A stretch of 64,000 nt of DNA from Phycisphaerae bacterium (GTDB lineage Bacteria > Planctomycetota > Phycisphaerae > Phycisphaerales > UBA1924): the NCBI GenBank assembly GCA_030432905.1, contig JAUILU010000005.1, positions 1-64,000 of the forward strand, read 5' to 3'. The notes under the pieces were generated by a model. The model was not told the origin of the DNA and searched no databases. It saw only the letters and a list, made by a program, of their open reading frames with translations. A program made the position numbers and the translations under genes. Below, piece by piece: positions 9,426 to 19,300 of the stretch (positions are counted from its first letter, which is position 1; each line of letters begins with the position of its first letter).

Positions 9426-9899
9426 ATGATGAACCGTGGATCTAGCCTGACGTCTGTCGTTCTCGCCGTGGCCGCTGCTGTCGGCGTCGGCGTCGGCGGC
9501 TACTTCGTGCTCGGCGGCTGTTCGAGCTGCGAGACCGAGACCGCAACCGCTGCCGCCGCGACCCCCGTCGCGACTGAGAAGGCCGACAGCTGCTGCGCCG
9601 TTGAAGGCGAAGCACTCGTCGAGACCGTCGCCAACGAGGGCGAGTCATGCTGCAGCGAAGAAGCACAGGCCACCAAGATCGAAGGCGGCGACTGCTGCAA
9701 GGACGTCGCTGGCGAAGCACAGACCGTCGCTCTTGAAGGCGAAGCATGCGACGCCGCCAAGGACTGCGAAGGCAAGACCGATTGCGACGCAGAGACCGAG
9801 TGCGAAGAGAAGACCGACTGCGAAGGCAAGGTCTGCCCCATCACCGGCGAAGCCATCGAGCTGACCGACGCCGAGACCTCGGACAACGGCAACGGCTAA
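9426..9899 (+). CDS. Small cysteine-rich exported or membrane-anchored protein
   Basis: The 157-residue protein has an N-terminal hydrophobic segment (VVLAVAAAVGVGVGGYFVLGG) that runs straight into CSSC; this could be a membrane anchor or lipoprotein-type signal. The rest is acidic and contains 14 cysteines in all: CC pairs in DSCCAV, ESCCSE and GDCCKD, then a run of singly spaced Cys in an EGKTDCDAETEC-like repeat, and a closing CPITGEAIE. The ending resembles the CPVTGK motif of small metal-binding proteins. Metal binding or thiol chemistry at the membrane is a reasonable inference, but no family is recognised. It is monocistronic with its own terminator. Confidence 0.65.
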   Translation: MMNRGSSLTSVVLAVAAAVGVGVGGYFVLGGCSSCETETATAAAATPVATEKADSCCAVEGEALVETVANEGESCCSEEAQATKIEGGDCCKDVAGEAQTVALEGEACDAAKDCEGKTDCDAETECEEKTDCEGKVCPITGEAIELTDAETSDNGNG

Positions 9900-9926
9900 T
9901 ACCGTTCACCAAACCGATTCATCCAA

Positions 9927-9959
9927 GCACGCTCCGGAAACGGGGCGTGCTTCTTTTTT
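9927..9959 (+). terminator. Intrinsic terminator of the cysteine-rich gene
   Basis: GCACGCTCC (9927-9935) pairs with GGGGCGTGC (9942-9950) around GGAAAC, followed by TTCTTTTTT. The T pairs with G in one position. The core CGGAAACGGGGCGT recurs in the terminator at 30632-30661. Confidence 0.88.
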
Positions 9960-9964
9960 GAAAC

Positions 9965-9970
9965 TACACT
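9965..9970 (+). promoter_or_regulatory. Putative -10 box (TACACT) for a leaderless EVE gene
   Basis: TACACT is 6 nt before the ATG at 9977 and only a few bases after the preceding terminator, leaving no room for a leader with Shine-Dalgarno. Confidence 0.4.
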
Positions 9971-9976
9971 CCGACC

Positions 9977-10402
9977 ATGGCAACATGGCTCATCAAAACC
10001 GAACCCGACGCGTACTCGTACGACGACCTCATCCGCGACAAACGCGAGCCCTGGGACGGCGTCACAAACCCCGCTGCCCAGATGCACATGCGCGCCATCA
10101 AAAAAGGCGACGAAGTACTCGTGTACCACACCGGTAAAGAACGTCGAGTCGCCGGGCTCGGCAAGGTCGTCCGCGGCGCCTACCCCGATCCCGACAAACC
10201 CGCGCTCCTCAAATCCGGCGAGCCGAAGTTTGTGCTGTTCGACGTGGCCCCAGTCAAAGCCGCGGGCGAGGGCTGCACACTCGCCGCGGTCAAAGCCGAC
10301 GGCAGGTTCGACGACTACGCGCTCGTGCGCGAATCAAGACTCAGCGTCATGCCCGTCCCTGCCAAGCTCGACAAGATCCTCCGCAAGATGGCGGACCTCT
10401 AG
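9977..10402 (+). CDS. EVE domain-containing protein
   Basis: The 141-residue protein is a stand-alone EVE domain (PUA-like fold). Visible family features are the start MATWLIKTEPDAYSYDDL, WDGVTNPAAQMHMRAIKKGDEVLVYHTG, and VAGLGKVVRGAYPDP. EVE domains bind modified bases in RNA or DNA; the human homologue THYN1 belongs to the family. The physiological substrate of bacterial single-domain members is not established. No Shine-Dalgarno is seen and TACACT lies 6 nt upstream, so a leaderless transcript is possible. It converges on ppk2 with only 5 bp between stops. Confidence 0.92.
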   Translation: MATWLIKTEPDAYSYDDLIRDKREPWDGVTNPAAQMHMRAIKKGDEVLVYHTGKERRVAGLGKVVRGAYPDPDKPALLKSGEPKFVLFDVAPVKAAGEGCTLAAVKADGRFDDYALVRESRLSVMPVPAKLDKILRKMADL

Positions 10403-10407
10403 AGCAC

Positions 10408-11232
10408 CTACTCGATCGTCACACCCTCAAGCTCCTCCGGTTTCGCCGGCGGCTTCGGGTCCATCGACTCAAGCTCCCTCCGCACTATCGAAGAGATCGC
10501 CCAATTGCGGTACCACTTCCGGTCAGCAGGAATGACAAACCACGGCGCATAGTCGGTCGAGCACTTCTCGATCGCGTCGGTGTACGCCTCCATGTACTCG
10601 TCCCACCGGCTCCGCGTGTCGAGATCGCCCAGGTTGAACTTCCACGCCTTGTCCGGGTCGGCAAGCCGCGCCTCGAGCCGTTGCTTCTGCTCGTCCTTCG
10701 AGATGTGCAGCATGAACTTTAGAATCCGCGTGCCCGAGTCCGCCAGCGCCCGCTCGAACTCGTTGATCCGGTCGTACCGCTCACGCCACTGCGCCCTCGG
10801 CACCAGATTCAGCACACGCACAACAAGCACATCCTCGTAGTGCGAACGGTTGAACACACCGATCTCGCCCTTGGCGGGCGTCTGCCGGTGGATGCGCCAG
10901 AGAAAGTCGTGCGAGAGCTCTTCGTCGGTTGGCTTCTTGAAGCTCGCAACCCGAATGCCCTGCGGATTCAGCGGCCCGAGCACGTGGCGGATCGTCCCGT
11001 CCTTGCCGCCGCAGTCCATGCCCTGCAGCACAATCAGAAGCGACCGCTTCGACTCCGCGTACAGCCGGCGCTGTAGTAGTTTCATCGCCTCGGCGTTCTG
11101 CGCAAGCTCGCGGATCGCCGCGGCTTTCTCAAGATCCTTCGGCCCGCTCAGCCCGGGCGTCTTCGAGGGATCGGTGTCACCAAGACGTGCCTTGCTGCCC
11201 GGTTTGACGATGTGAATGTCGTTTGCGCTCAT
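10408..11232 (-). CDS. ppk2: Polyphosphate:nucleotide phosphotransferase, PPK2 family
   Basis: PPK2 enzymes move phosphate between polyphosphate and nucleotides (ADP/ATP, AMP/ADP or GDP/GTP depending on class). The 274-residue single-domain protein contains Walker A-like GMDCGGKDGT (about residue 71), the GIRVASFKKPT stretch, the lid region FLWRIHRQTPAKGEIGVFNRSHYEDVL, and the C-terminal WFVIPADRKWYRNW motif typical of the family. Length fits one-domain PPK2 rather than fused forms. It follows lipA by 9 bp in the same orientation, so the two are likely co-transcribed. The nucleotide preference cannot be decided from sequence alone. Confidence 0.93.
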   Translation of the reverse strand: MSANDIHIVKPGSKARLGDTDPSKTPGLSGPKDLEKAAAIRELAQNAEAMKLLQRRLYAESKRSLLIVLQGMDCGGKDGTIRHVLGPLNPQGIRVASFKKPTDEELSHDFLWRIHRQTPAKGEIGVFNRSHYEDVLVVRVLNLVPRAQWRERYDRINEFERALADSGTRILKFMLHISKDEQKQRLEARLADPDKAWKFNLGDLDTRSRWDEYMEAYTDAIEKCSTDYAPWFVIPADRKWYRNWAISSIVRRELESMDPKPPAKPEELEGVTIE

Positions 11233-11241
11233 GCGCTGAGC

Positions 11242-12336
11242 TTACCCGCCGAGCCGCGCCTTGCGCTCGGCCTCGATCGTGCTCAGGATGTCCGCCTGAT
11301 GGTCCGCGTGGTAGCTCGAACGCACCATCGGGCCGGACTCGACAACCTTCAGCCCGCGCTTGATGCCCTCTTCGTGGAACATCTCGAACGTGTCCGGGTG
11401 CACCCACCGGTCGATCGGAAGGTGGTTGCGTGTCGGCTGGAGGTACTGGCCGATCGTCAGCACGTCGCACGGATCGCCGGGGTTCGGGCCGTTGTGCTTG
11501 CTGGTTTCCTCGACGATCTGGTCCATCAGCTCCAGAACCTCATCGTCCTTCTCACCGATGCCGACCATGATGCCCGTCTTGGCGACGCGGCCCTGCTCCT
11601 TGATCCGGCGGAGCACCTCGATCGAACGATCGAGCTTCGCGCTCGGACGAACCGCCGGGTACATCCGCTGAACGGTCTCAAGGTTGTGGTTGATGATGTG
11701 CGGCTCGGCGTCGATCACCATCTGCAGCGCCGCCGCGTCGCCCATGAAGTCCGGGATCAGCACCTCGATCGACATCGTCGGGCACGTTTCCTTCGTGCGC
11801 ATGATCATCTCGGCCCAGATGCCCGCCCCACCGTCGGGCAACTCGTCGCGGTTCACGCTGGTCACCACAACGTGCTTGAGTTTCATCAGCGCCAGGCTCT
11901 CGGCGACGCGTCTCGGCTCGTCCTTATCGAGAAACGGAGGCTTGCCCGTTTTTACGTTGCAGAACCCGCACGAGCGCGTGCAGGTGTCGCCGAGGATCAT
12001 GATCGTCGCCACACCCCGCGCCCAGCACTCGCCCATATTGGGGCAGCCGGCTTCTTCGCACACCGTGAAGAGTTTGTGTTCCTGCAGAATGTCCTTGAGT
12101 CGGTCGTACCCCTCGCCCCCGGGCATCTTGGCTTTGAGCCACTTGGGCTTGCGTTTGGTCGAGAGCTGCTGGGGAGATTCGTCCTGATTATTGAGGACCA
12201 TGCCCGACAGACTGACAAGAGGCTTGGCGGCCCGTTTCATGGGGTCGCCGCCCAGAGGCCTCGGGTGGCGGGCCAGTGTCCGCTCGGTCGCGGTGGTCCT
12301 GGTTGGGACCGACGATGTGGGGACTTTGTCTGTCAT
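11242..12336 (-). CDS. lipA: Lipoyl synthase
   Basis: LipA inserts two sulfur atoms into octanoyl chains on lipoate-dependent proteins. The 364-residue protein contains both iron-sulfur cluster motifs: the auxiliary CEEAGCPNMGEC near residue 95 (C-x4-C-x5-C) and the radical-SAM CTRSCGFC near residue 124. It also has the family signature TSVNRDELPDGG. The N-terminus from the ATG at 12336 is about 40 residues longer than common LipA proteins; an internal ATG (start MKRAAKP) could also be used. TAGAGT 6 nt before the first ATG favours a leaderless long form. ppk2 follows directly. Confidence 0.95.
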   Translation of the reverse strand: MTDKVPTSSVPTRTTATERTLARHPRPLGGDPMKRAAKPLVSLSGMVLNNQDESPQQLSTKRKPKWLKAKMPGGEGYDRLKDILQEHKLFTVCEEAGCPNMGECWARGVATIMILGDTCTRSCGFCNVKTGKPPFLDKDEPRRVAESLALMKLKHVVVTSVNRDELPDGGAGIWAEMIMRTKETCPTMSIEVLIPDFMGDAAALQMVIDAEPHIINHNLETVQRMYPAVRPSAKLDRSIEVLRRIKEQGRVAKTGIMVGIGEKDDEVLELMDQIVEETSKHNGPNPGDPCDVLTIGQYLQPTRNHLPIDRWVHPDTFEMFHEEGIKRGLKVVESGPMVRSSYHADHQADILSTIEAERKARLGG

Positions 12337-12342
12337 CGTCTA

Positions 12343-12348
12343 ACTCTA
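12343..12348 (-). promoter_or_regulatory. Putative -10 box (TAGAGT) for leaderless lipA
   Basis: TAGAGT lies exactly 6 nt before the lipA ATG on the minus strand. No -35 match was found. Confidence 0.4.
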
Positions 12349-12542
12349 GTCGGCACACACCTCTAAACGGCTGAGAATCGGGGCGCAGAGCGCATCTATC
12401 GCGCAGGTCGGGGAAATGCCCAGTTCAATCCCAATCAAACGCGAGTCAGACACCCCGGTGGTCGATAAAAACGAAACTCAATGGGGTGAGGCGACGGGCC
12501 GAAATGCTCGCTAGACTCGCTGCATTGGGCCGATAGGTCCGA

Positions 12543-12574
12543 TAGAGTGTGATGCTCGCCAACGGATGGCGAGC
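12543..12574 (+). promoter_or_regulatory. Putative promoter -10 and leader hairpin upstream of the EPS export gene
   Basis: TAGAGT (12543-12548) is a candidate -10. It is followed within a few bases by a perfect 8-bp hairpin, GCTCGCCA (12554-12561) / TGGCGAGC (12567-12574), which would form at the 5' end of the message. There is no T-run, so it is not a terminator; it may stabilise or regulate the leader. Confidence 0.35.
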
Positions 12575-12612
12575 CGAAGACGAATAATCCGAGCCCCCCG
12601 GATCCACAAGAC

Positions 12613-14148
12613 ATGATCAACGACGTGAAGACCAACGGCATCCTTCGGCGCGTACTCCCGGTTGCAGCGACGGCATCTCTCGTTGCCCTCGGAATGGCTT
12701 CTACCGGCTGTGAAGTGGACGGCTACTTCGATCCATCCATGGTCGGCCGGTTCGAGCACACACCAACCATCATGCCGATCCTGAGCAAGATCTCAGCGAT
12801 CGAGCCCGACGACAGCGAGTTCGTCCAGGTCACCGAAGTCCAGCCCGAGGACCTCAGGCCGCTGGTCACCGAGTACAGGCTCGTCCCCGGCGACACCCTT
12901 GAGATCACCATCTACAACTACCCGGTTCAGGGTCAGGCCACGCCCTACCAGCTCCGTGTCGAGAACAACGGCACCGTCGAGCTCCAGACCATCGGCAAGT
13001 TCTTCATCCTCGGGGCCACCAGCGACGAGGTCAAAAGCATCGTCGCCGACGGCCTGATCAAGCAGGACCTCATCCGCCGACCCGAGCTTTCCGTCCTCAT
13101 CACAGGCCGAAGCGAGCAGCAGTTCAGCATCATGGGCTCGGTCCGGGCACCCGGGCCGTACTACATCCCCCAACCCTCTTACAGACTCCTCGACGCCCTG
13201 GCGGCCTCGGGCGGCCTAGCAGACTCACGCGTCGCCGAGCTGTTCATCATCAGGCAGATCCCGCTCTCGGATGAGTACTCCGACATCGGAGCACCGGGCG
13301 GAGCCGCCCCGATCGACCCAAACACCGGCGAAATCCGCAACAACAACGGCCAAGACCAAGAGAGCAGCGACCGCCTCCTCGATCTCATCGACGAACTCAG
13401 CGAGCCCGCCTCGCCCGCGATCCGGGCACCGCAGAACAGGGCCATCGCCTGGAACCAGCCCGAAGACGATGCCCGCGAGCCCGAGGTTGACCTCGTTCAG
13501 CCCGGCGACGACGGCGATCAGCAGCTCAGCCCGTTCGACCGCACCTCCAGCCAGTGGATCTTCATCGACGGCAGGTGGGTCCAGATCAAGGACCGCTCGG
13601 CGAACCTCGCCTCGGGCCTCCGTGAGCGTGCCGACGACGCCATTTCGATGGAAAACCTTGTCACGCAACGGATTATCAAAATCCCAACCGAGCCCCTCAT
13701 GAGCGGCGATGCCCGCCAGAACGTGGTCATCAGGCCGGGTGACATCATCCGGGTCCCTACGCCCTCCGGCGGCACCGTGTACCTCAGCGGCCAGGTCAAC
13801 CGGCCGGGCGCCTTCGACGTCGTGCCTCAGCTCACACTCACCCGCCTCATCGACTCCGCCGGCGGCCTCGGCGGGCTGGCAATCCCAGAACGCGTGGACA
13901 TCGTCCGGATGGTCGGCACCGACCGTCAGGCCACCATCCGGGTCAACTACCGAGCCATCGCAGAGCAGTCACAGCCAGACATCTTCATCAAGCCCAACGA
14001 CCGCGTCATCGTCGGCACCAACTTCTGGGCCTTCCCCCTTGCGGTCGTCCGCGGCGGCTTCCGGGCCTCCTACGGCTTCGGCTTCCTGCTCGACAGGAAC
14101 TTCGGCAACGACGTCTTCGGGGCACCCCCCTCAAACAACAGGTTCTAA
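12613..14148 (+). CDS. Polysaccharide export lipoprotein with SLBB domains (Wza-like)
   Basis: The protein forms the outer-membrane or periplasmic export channel for polysaccharide. Of its 511 residues, 1-33 are a lipoprotein signal (SLVALGMASTGC, lipid Cys33). A Poly_export domain starts near residue 88 (YRLVPGDTLEITIYNYP), an SLBB domain near 175 (FSIMGSVRAPGPYYIP, LLDALAASGG), then a long Pro/Asp/Glu-rich insertion (about 220-330) and a second SLBB near 395 (VYLSGQVNRPGAFDVV). The insertion makes it longer than Wza (about 380 residues). It is the first gene of module A but is separated from the exosortase gene by a hairpin and 350 bp, so it is probably transcribed alone. Confidence 0.92.
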   Translation: MINDVKTNGILRRVLPVAATASLVALGMASTGCEVDGYFDPSMVGRFEHTPTIMPILSKISAIEPDDSEFVQVTEVQPEDLRPLVTEYRLVPGDTLEITIYNYPVQGQATPYQLRVENNGTVELQTIGKFFILGATSDEVKSIVADGLIKQDLIRRPELSVLITGRSEQQFSIMGSVRAPGPYYIPQPSYRLLDALAASGGLADSRVAELFIIRQIPLSDEYSDIGAPGGAAPIDPNTGEIRNNNGQDQESSDRLLDLIDELSEPASPAIRAPQNRAIAWNQPEDDAREPEVDLVQPGDDGDQQLSPFDRTSSQWIFIDGRWVQIKDRSANLASGLRERADDAISMENLVTQRIIKIPTEPLMSGDARQNVVIRPGDIIRVPTPSGGTVYLSGQVNRPGAFDVVPQLTLTRLIDSAGGLGGLAIPERVDIVRMVGTDRQATIRVNYRAIAEQSQPDIFIKPNDRVIVGTNFWAFPLAVVRGGFRASYGFGFLLDRNFGNDVFGAPPSNNRF

Positions 14149-14498
14149 CCAGAATCTGCTAACCACAACCCACCGACCAAATTACAGCCCAGAGGGAGAA
14201 CTGAACTCCCTCTGGGCTGTTCATTGCGCCCTTTGCCTGCAACAATCAGAGACTATCGGCCCCCATGTACGGATCTTGGGGGTCTCGTTTGAACCGCGGC
14301 TCGGGCATGGACGTATCACCGATCCCGCAGGGCATAACTCGGGTGCGATGAAAGAGGCGCGGCTTTTGGCCTGATCCTCGAACCGTCGTTAGGAACCCCG
14401 TCCTGCGGGCCGATCAACGGCTATATGAACCGGGGCAAACATGCCCCCGGTATTGGTGATGGCATACCCGCGCCGGGTTTATGCCGCGGAGTGTCCAG
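14149..14498. other. Intergenic region between export gene and exosortase gene
   Basis: After the hairpin at 14184-14220 there are about 280 bp without a gene. A GC-rich hairpin, CCGGGGCA (14430-14437) with TGCCCCCGG (14442-14450), lies 50 nt before the exosortase start and may be a leader element. No strong promoter was recognised. Confidence 0.4.
14184..14220 (+). terminator. Strong hairpin after the EPS export gene
   Basis: A perfect 15-bp stem (ACAGCCCAGAGGGAG at 14184-14198 with its complement at 14206-14220) and loop AACTGAA. The tail TCATTG is not T-rich, so termination may be partial or the hairpin may protect the 3' end. Confidence 0.65.
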
Positions 14499-16334
14499 AT
14501 GTCCAGAGCCGCCGCGCCAGACAGCTTGCTTTCTAAAGAAAGCAACGACCGCGCGCCGGGTGCATGGAATCAGACCCACAACCTCGTCTTCATCGGCCTG
14601 ACAGCACTCGCCCTGCTTGGCTTGTTCTTTCGCTGGTTTATGAAACAATCGCAGTTCAGCATGCACCAGGTCGAAGACTGGGGGCACGCGTTCTTTGTGC
14701 CGCTGATCACCGGCTACCTGGTCTGGCAGCGACGCCACGAGATCGCCAAGGCAACGCCCAGGATTTTCTGGCCCGGCATGCTCGCCGTGCTCACTGGCAT
14801 CCTCGGGTACCTCACCTTCTCCATAGGCCCGATCCCGGGCGTGCACATGGGGCAGGGGCTCTTTGTCATCCTCACGATCTGGGGTGTGGCGCTGATGCTT
14901 CTCGGGCCCGAGGTCGTGCGCTGGCTCATGATGCCCGCCGCGTACCTCGTCTTCATGATCACCGTCGCCGAGGGCGTGATGCTCAAGATCACGTGGCCCC
15001 TGCAACTCTTAGCGAGTCAGGGTGCCTACATCATGCTCGGGCTCATCGGCATGGTCACCGACTTCACCGTCAGCGTTGACGGCAACATCCTCACCGTCAT
15101 TAACAGCCAAGGCGAAGCCTTCCCGCTCAATGTCGCAGAAGCGTGCAGCGGCATGCGCATGATCGTCGCGTTCATCGCGCTCGCCGGAGCCGTCGCCCTC
15201 CTCTCGGCGAACGAGTGGTGGAAACGGATCACACTCCTGGCTCTGAGCATCCCGGTCGCGCTGCTCATGAACATCGTCCGCGTGGCGGTGCTCGGACTGG
15301 CAACACTCGGCGACGCCGACCTCGCGCAGGGCGAAGCGCACACGCTCATCGGCACACTGCTGCTCGTGCCGGGCCTCGGCCTGTTCCTGCTGGTCGGCTG
15401 GGCGCTCGAGAAAATCGCGCCCGCGGTCAAACCGGAGAAGCCCAAGACCAAGCCCGAGCCGATGCAACTCGAACTCAAGAAGCCAGCGACCGCTGTGCTG
15501 CTCGTCGTCCTCTTCGGCTCGGCGATCGGCATGGGCTGGGCCATCAAGTACTACCAATTCCACCTCGACAAGCTCCCCATTTACGCACCGGACAAACGCG
15601 CCGTAGCAACGCTCCCTGTCGAGACCGACAGCTGGGTGCAGGTCGGCACCGATAAGATCGTCAGCGCCGAGGTGCTCGAAGAGCTCGGCACCTCGAACTA
15701 CGTCACCCGCACCTACAAACAAAAGAACCCAGCGCCGGGCGAGGACCCGCAGTACATCGAGCTGCACGCCGCGTACTACACCGACCAGATCGACACCGTC
15801 CCCCACGTGCCCGAGCGCTGCTTCACCGGCGGCGGCATGGTCCAGTCGGGCGGCAGCGTCGAGATCCCTCTCAACCTCAATCAGGACAAGTGGGCGATCG
15901 ACCAAGAAGCCTCAACAGACAATATCACGATCTACACCGACCGCACCAGCACCCGCTGGTCCGACGGCAGAGGCAAACGCGTCCGGCTTCCCGCGGGCAT
16001 CGAGAACGCCAAGCTGCGCGCCAGCACCTACCTCAACCCGGGCGACCAGGAGCTCTACGCGGGCTACTTCTTCATCGCCAACGGCGGCGTCGCTTCCAGC
16101 GCCGAGCAGGTCCGCATGCTCGCGTTCAACCTCGAGAACGACTACGCCTTCTACATGAAGGTGCAGTTCACAACCGCGACCGCCAACAACCGAGAGCAGT
16201 TTGTCGCGGTCTCGTCAGAGCTGCTCAGTGAAGTGCTCGCCGACATCATGCTCTGCGCCCCCGATTGGGTCGAGGTGCAGGCCGGTCGGTACCCGAGCGA
16301 TAACGAATCATCCAACACAGGGGCTGGGGGCTAA
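14499..16334 (+). CDS. Exosortase fused to EpsI (DUF3485) domain
   Basis: Exosortases are inner-membrane transpeptidase-like enzymes that recognise PEP-CTERM tails. This 611-residue protein has about eight N-terminal membrane segments with the catalytic triad in expected order: Cys216 in AEACSGMRM, Arg261 in NIVRVAV, His281 in GEAHTLIG. From about residue 340 an EpsI-type periplasmic domain follows, with the VPHVPERCFTGGGM signature. The start at 14499 is chosen for a GGAG 8 nt upstream (an ATG at 14481 is also in frame). The next gene, a giant TPR protein, begins 30 bp later. Fusion of the two halves contrasts with the separate genes at 47.3-48.9 kb. Confidence 0.92.
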   Translation: MSRAAAPDSLLSKESNDRAPGAWNQTHNLVFIGLTALALLGLFFRWFMKQSQFSMHQVEDWGHAFFVPLITGYLVWQRRHEIAKATPRIFWPGMLAVLTGILGYLTFSIGPIPGVHMGQGLFVILTIWGVALMLLGPEVVRWLMMPAAYLVFMITVAEGVMLKITWPLQLLASQGAYIMLGLIGMVTDFTVSVDGNILTVINSQGEAFPLNVAEACSGMRMIVAFIALAGAVALLSANEWWKRITLLALSIPVALLMNIVRVAVLGLATLGDADLAQGEAHTLIGTLLLVPGLGLFLLVGWALEKIAPAVKPEKPKTKPEPMQLELKKPATAVLLVVLFGSAIGMGWAIKYYQFHLDKLPIYAPDKRAVATLPVETDSWVQVGTDKIVSAEVLEELGTSNYVTRTYKQKNPAPGEDPQYIELHAAYYTDQIDTVPHVPERCFTGGGMVQSGGSVEIPLNLNQDKWAIDQEASTDNITIYTDRTSTRWSDGRGKRVRLPAGIENAKLRASTYLNPGDQELYAGYFFIANGGVASSAEQVRMLAFNLENDYAFYMKVQFTTATANNREQFVAVSSELLSEVLADIMLCAPDWVEVQAGRYPSDNESSNTGAGG

Positions 16335-16364
16335 AGACGCCCCCGTGTGAAAGGACCGAAGAAC

Positions 16365-19300
16365 ATGTCCGGCCGCGTGAATGTAAAGTTCGTTGTGATC
16401 CTGACCGTTGTGCTCATCGGCGTCGCCGGTGCTGCGATCTACGGCGCCGCGACGATCATCCTCAAATCCGGTGAAGACCACGCCAACAACGCGCGCCAGG
16501 CGCAGGCCGATGGCGACCTTGTCAAAGCCCAGGAATACTGGGGCATGGCGGTCAACGAAGAACCGACCAACCTCGAATATCTCAACGAATACCTCAACGC
16601 TGTCCAGCACAAGCCCACATCAACCCAACTCCAATACGAAACACAATTCCGGAAGTACCTCGCGGCGCTTGGCAGCATCGCGACGACGATGAAGACCGAT
16701 CTCGCCGCTCACGAACGCTACTTCGACGAGAACCTGCTGCTCATGACCTCGGGCGCGCCGAACCGGGCCAGCTTCGAGTCACTGATCGAAGAAGTCAACA
16801 GGCTCGAAAACCTGCTGTACACCGAGATCCAGGCCGACCCCGAGAACGAACTCTGGAGCAACCTCCGCCGGTACCGCGGCGAATCTGTCGCGATCATCTC
16901 GCAGATCGCGACCGATCTTGAGGCAGAATTCCTCGACAACGGCATCGCGGATCTCGAAGCCGCGCAGGCCGTCCGCCCCGGCGATGTCAAAATCCTCCGC
17001 TCGCTCAACGCGATCTACGCGGCCAAGGCGTCGCGCGCCAGACTGAGCGGCCGGCAATCCGAAGCCGACGATGCAACCAACCAAGCCCGCGCCGCGATCC
17101 AGAGCTTCATCGCAGCAAACCCGGACGACATCGAAGCCAAGTACATCCTGCTCGGCTCCGAGATCGCCGAGGGGCTACGCGATGTCGACAAGCTCGAACT
17201 CTTCGGTCCCGATCTCACACGCGCCAAGAGGCAGATGCACACACGGTTCACCGACCGAGCAAACGAGATCGCAAATCAAACTCTCGAAGCCGACCTGACC
17301 GGATTCGACGTGCGCTCGCTGTCACAGATCACCTATGTGCTCGCGTCGGTCATCCCAGAGCAAGCGCAGGACATCCTCGCGGATATCTGGGCCAAGGCTT
17401 CGGAACAGAACGAAGACGACCGGAGACTCCACTTCGCCTACGGCATGTTCCTCAAGCGGATCGGCCAGTACGAAAGAGCCATCGACGTCATCGAGTACAT
17501 CGCGGATCTGCCCAACGTCCCGGTCACGAGCGAGGGCTATCTCCGCTTCAGCGACCGAAACCAGGCGCTCTATCAGATGGCCGACGCCGCGATGGAGAAG
17601 TGGAACCAACTCGCAAGCCAACCCCAGAGCCAGCCCGAATGGCTCACCAAGGTCCGCGAGTACAGGTCGCGTCTTGCCAACGAGATTGCAGACGACCACC
17701 CGATGATGCTCCACATCGACGCGCGTCTCGCGATGGCCGACGGCAACATGAACACGGCGGACAAGCTGCTCCGCGAGTTTAACGCCGCCACCAACGACAC
17801 AAACGTCTCGGGCCAGAAACTCGCCGCCGAGGTCGCCAACAAGCTCGGCAACCCGGGCCTCGAGCGCGACCTGCTCGAACGCGCCCGCGAACTCGACCCA
17901 GAAGACGTGCGCACGCTCATCCGCCTGGCCAATGTTTACACCAATGAGTTCCGCGACTACGAGCGAGCCGAACGCCTGCTCACTGCCGCCTACGACCGCA
18001 GGCCGGATCTCGACGCAATCAACAACCAGATCCAGATCGTCAGAGCGATGCTCAACTCGGACAACTCCGACGACCCGGTGCTCAAGATCCTCGCCCAGGC
18101 GCAGCGCGCACAAGACAGCGGCTCAACAAACGTCGCATCGCAGCTCATCCGCGACGGCATCGCCGAGCACCCCGACGACATCCGCATGATCACGTCCTTC
18201 GCTCAGCTGCTGATCGATCACGAAGAATGGGAAGAAGCAAGGCAGGTCATCTCCGACGGCCTCGTCAAATCACCGGGTAACTCAAGGCTCGAGGCGCTGC
18301 AGGCCGTCGCCGACATCGCGGGCGACCTGAACAAAATCATCGACGTCGTCTCCGAGCAAGACATCCCAGAGATCGAGAAACAGCTCCGCCTCTACCGTCT
18401 GTACACGCAGAACGACGACGAGGTCTCCGCAGCCGCGGCACTCGACGCCGCCGAAGCCATCGACCCGACACACAAGCAGGTCGTGATCTTCCGCTTCGAC
18501 GAGGCCATCCGCGCCCGCGATGCAGCCGAAGCCCGCCGGATCTACGAGGCGAACAAGGACCGCGACATCGACGGCGCCGACGGGCTGGCCCTGCGTGCCC
18601 GCGTCGAGCTCGCCGAGGGTGACAAAGAATCCGCTCGACGGACACTCCAGAGCGCCGTCGATCTTGGCAGCGTCAACGCGACAACGCTCAGGCTCCTTGC
18701 CGACGTCCTCATGGACATGGGCGACACCTTCAACGCTCTCGAGCGTTACCGAGAAGCCATCGCCATCCGCCCAACCGACCTCGACCTGCTCAAGGGCTAC
18801 ATCTCCGTCCTCAGCAGGCTGGGCAGGAACGAAGAAGCGCTCGACACCGCACGCTCGGCCCTCGGTATCGCAGAACGCGATGAGCAATTCAGAGAACTCT
18901 GGCTCCTCCTCGAAGGCCGCGTCGGCGACAAGCAGCTCGCCTACGACCGCCGGATCGAGATCGCCAAGAACAACCCGAACGACTTGCGCAACTCGACACT
19001 CCTGATCGGCCTCTCGCTCGATCTCCGGCTCTTCGATGAAGCCCGCCAGCGGATCGACGAGGCACGAGCCGAGCAGGACTCGCTCATGCTCGCCTCACTT
19101 GATGCGCGCTGGCACGCCGACAAGGGCGACCTCACAACCGCGTCACAGGTGTTCTCCGACTTCATCGCCTCCGAAGCCAACGACGTCAACAACCCGCAGG
19201 CCTACCTCACCTTCGGCAGATTCCTTATGGACCGCGGCTCGGTCTCGCAGGGCCTGACCACCATCCGCCAGGCACGCTTGGTCCAAGACCCGGAGAACCC

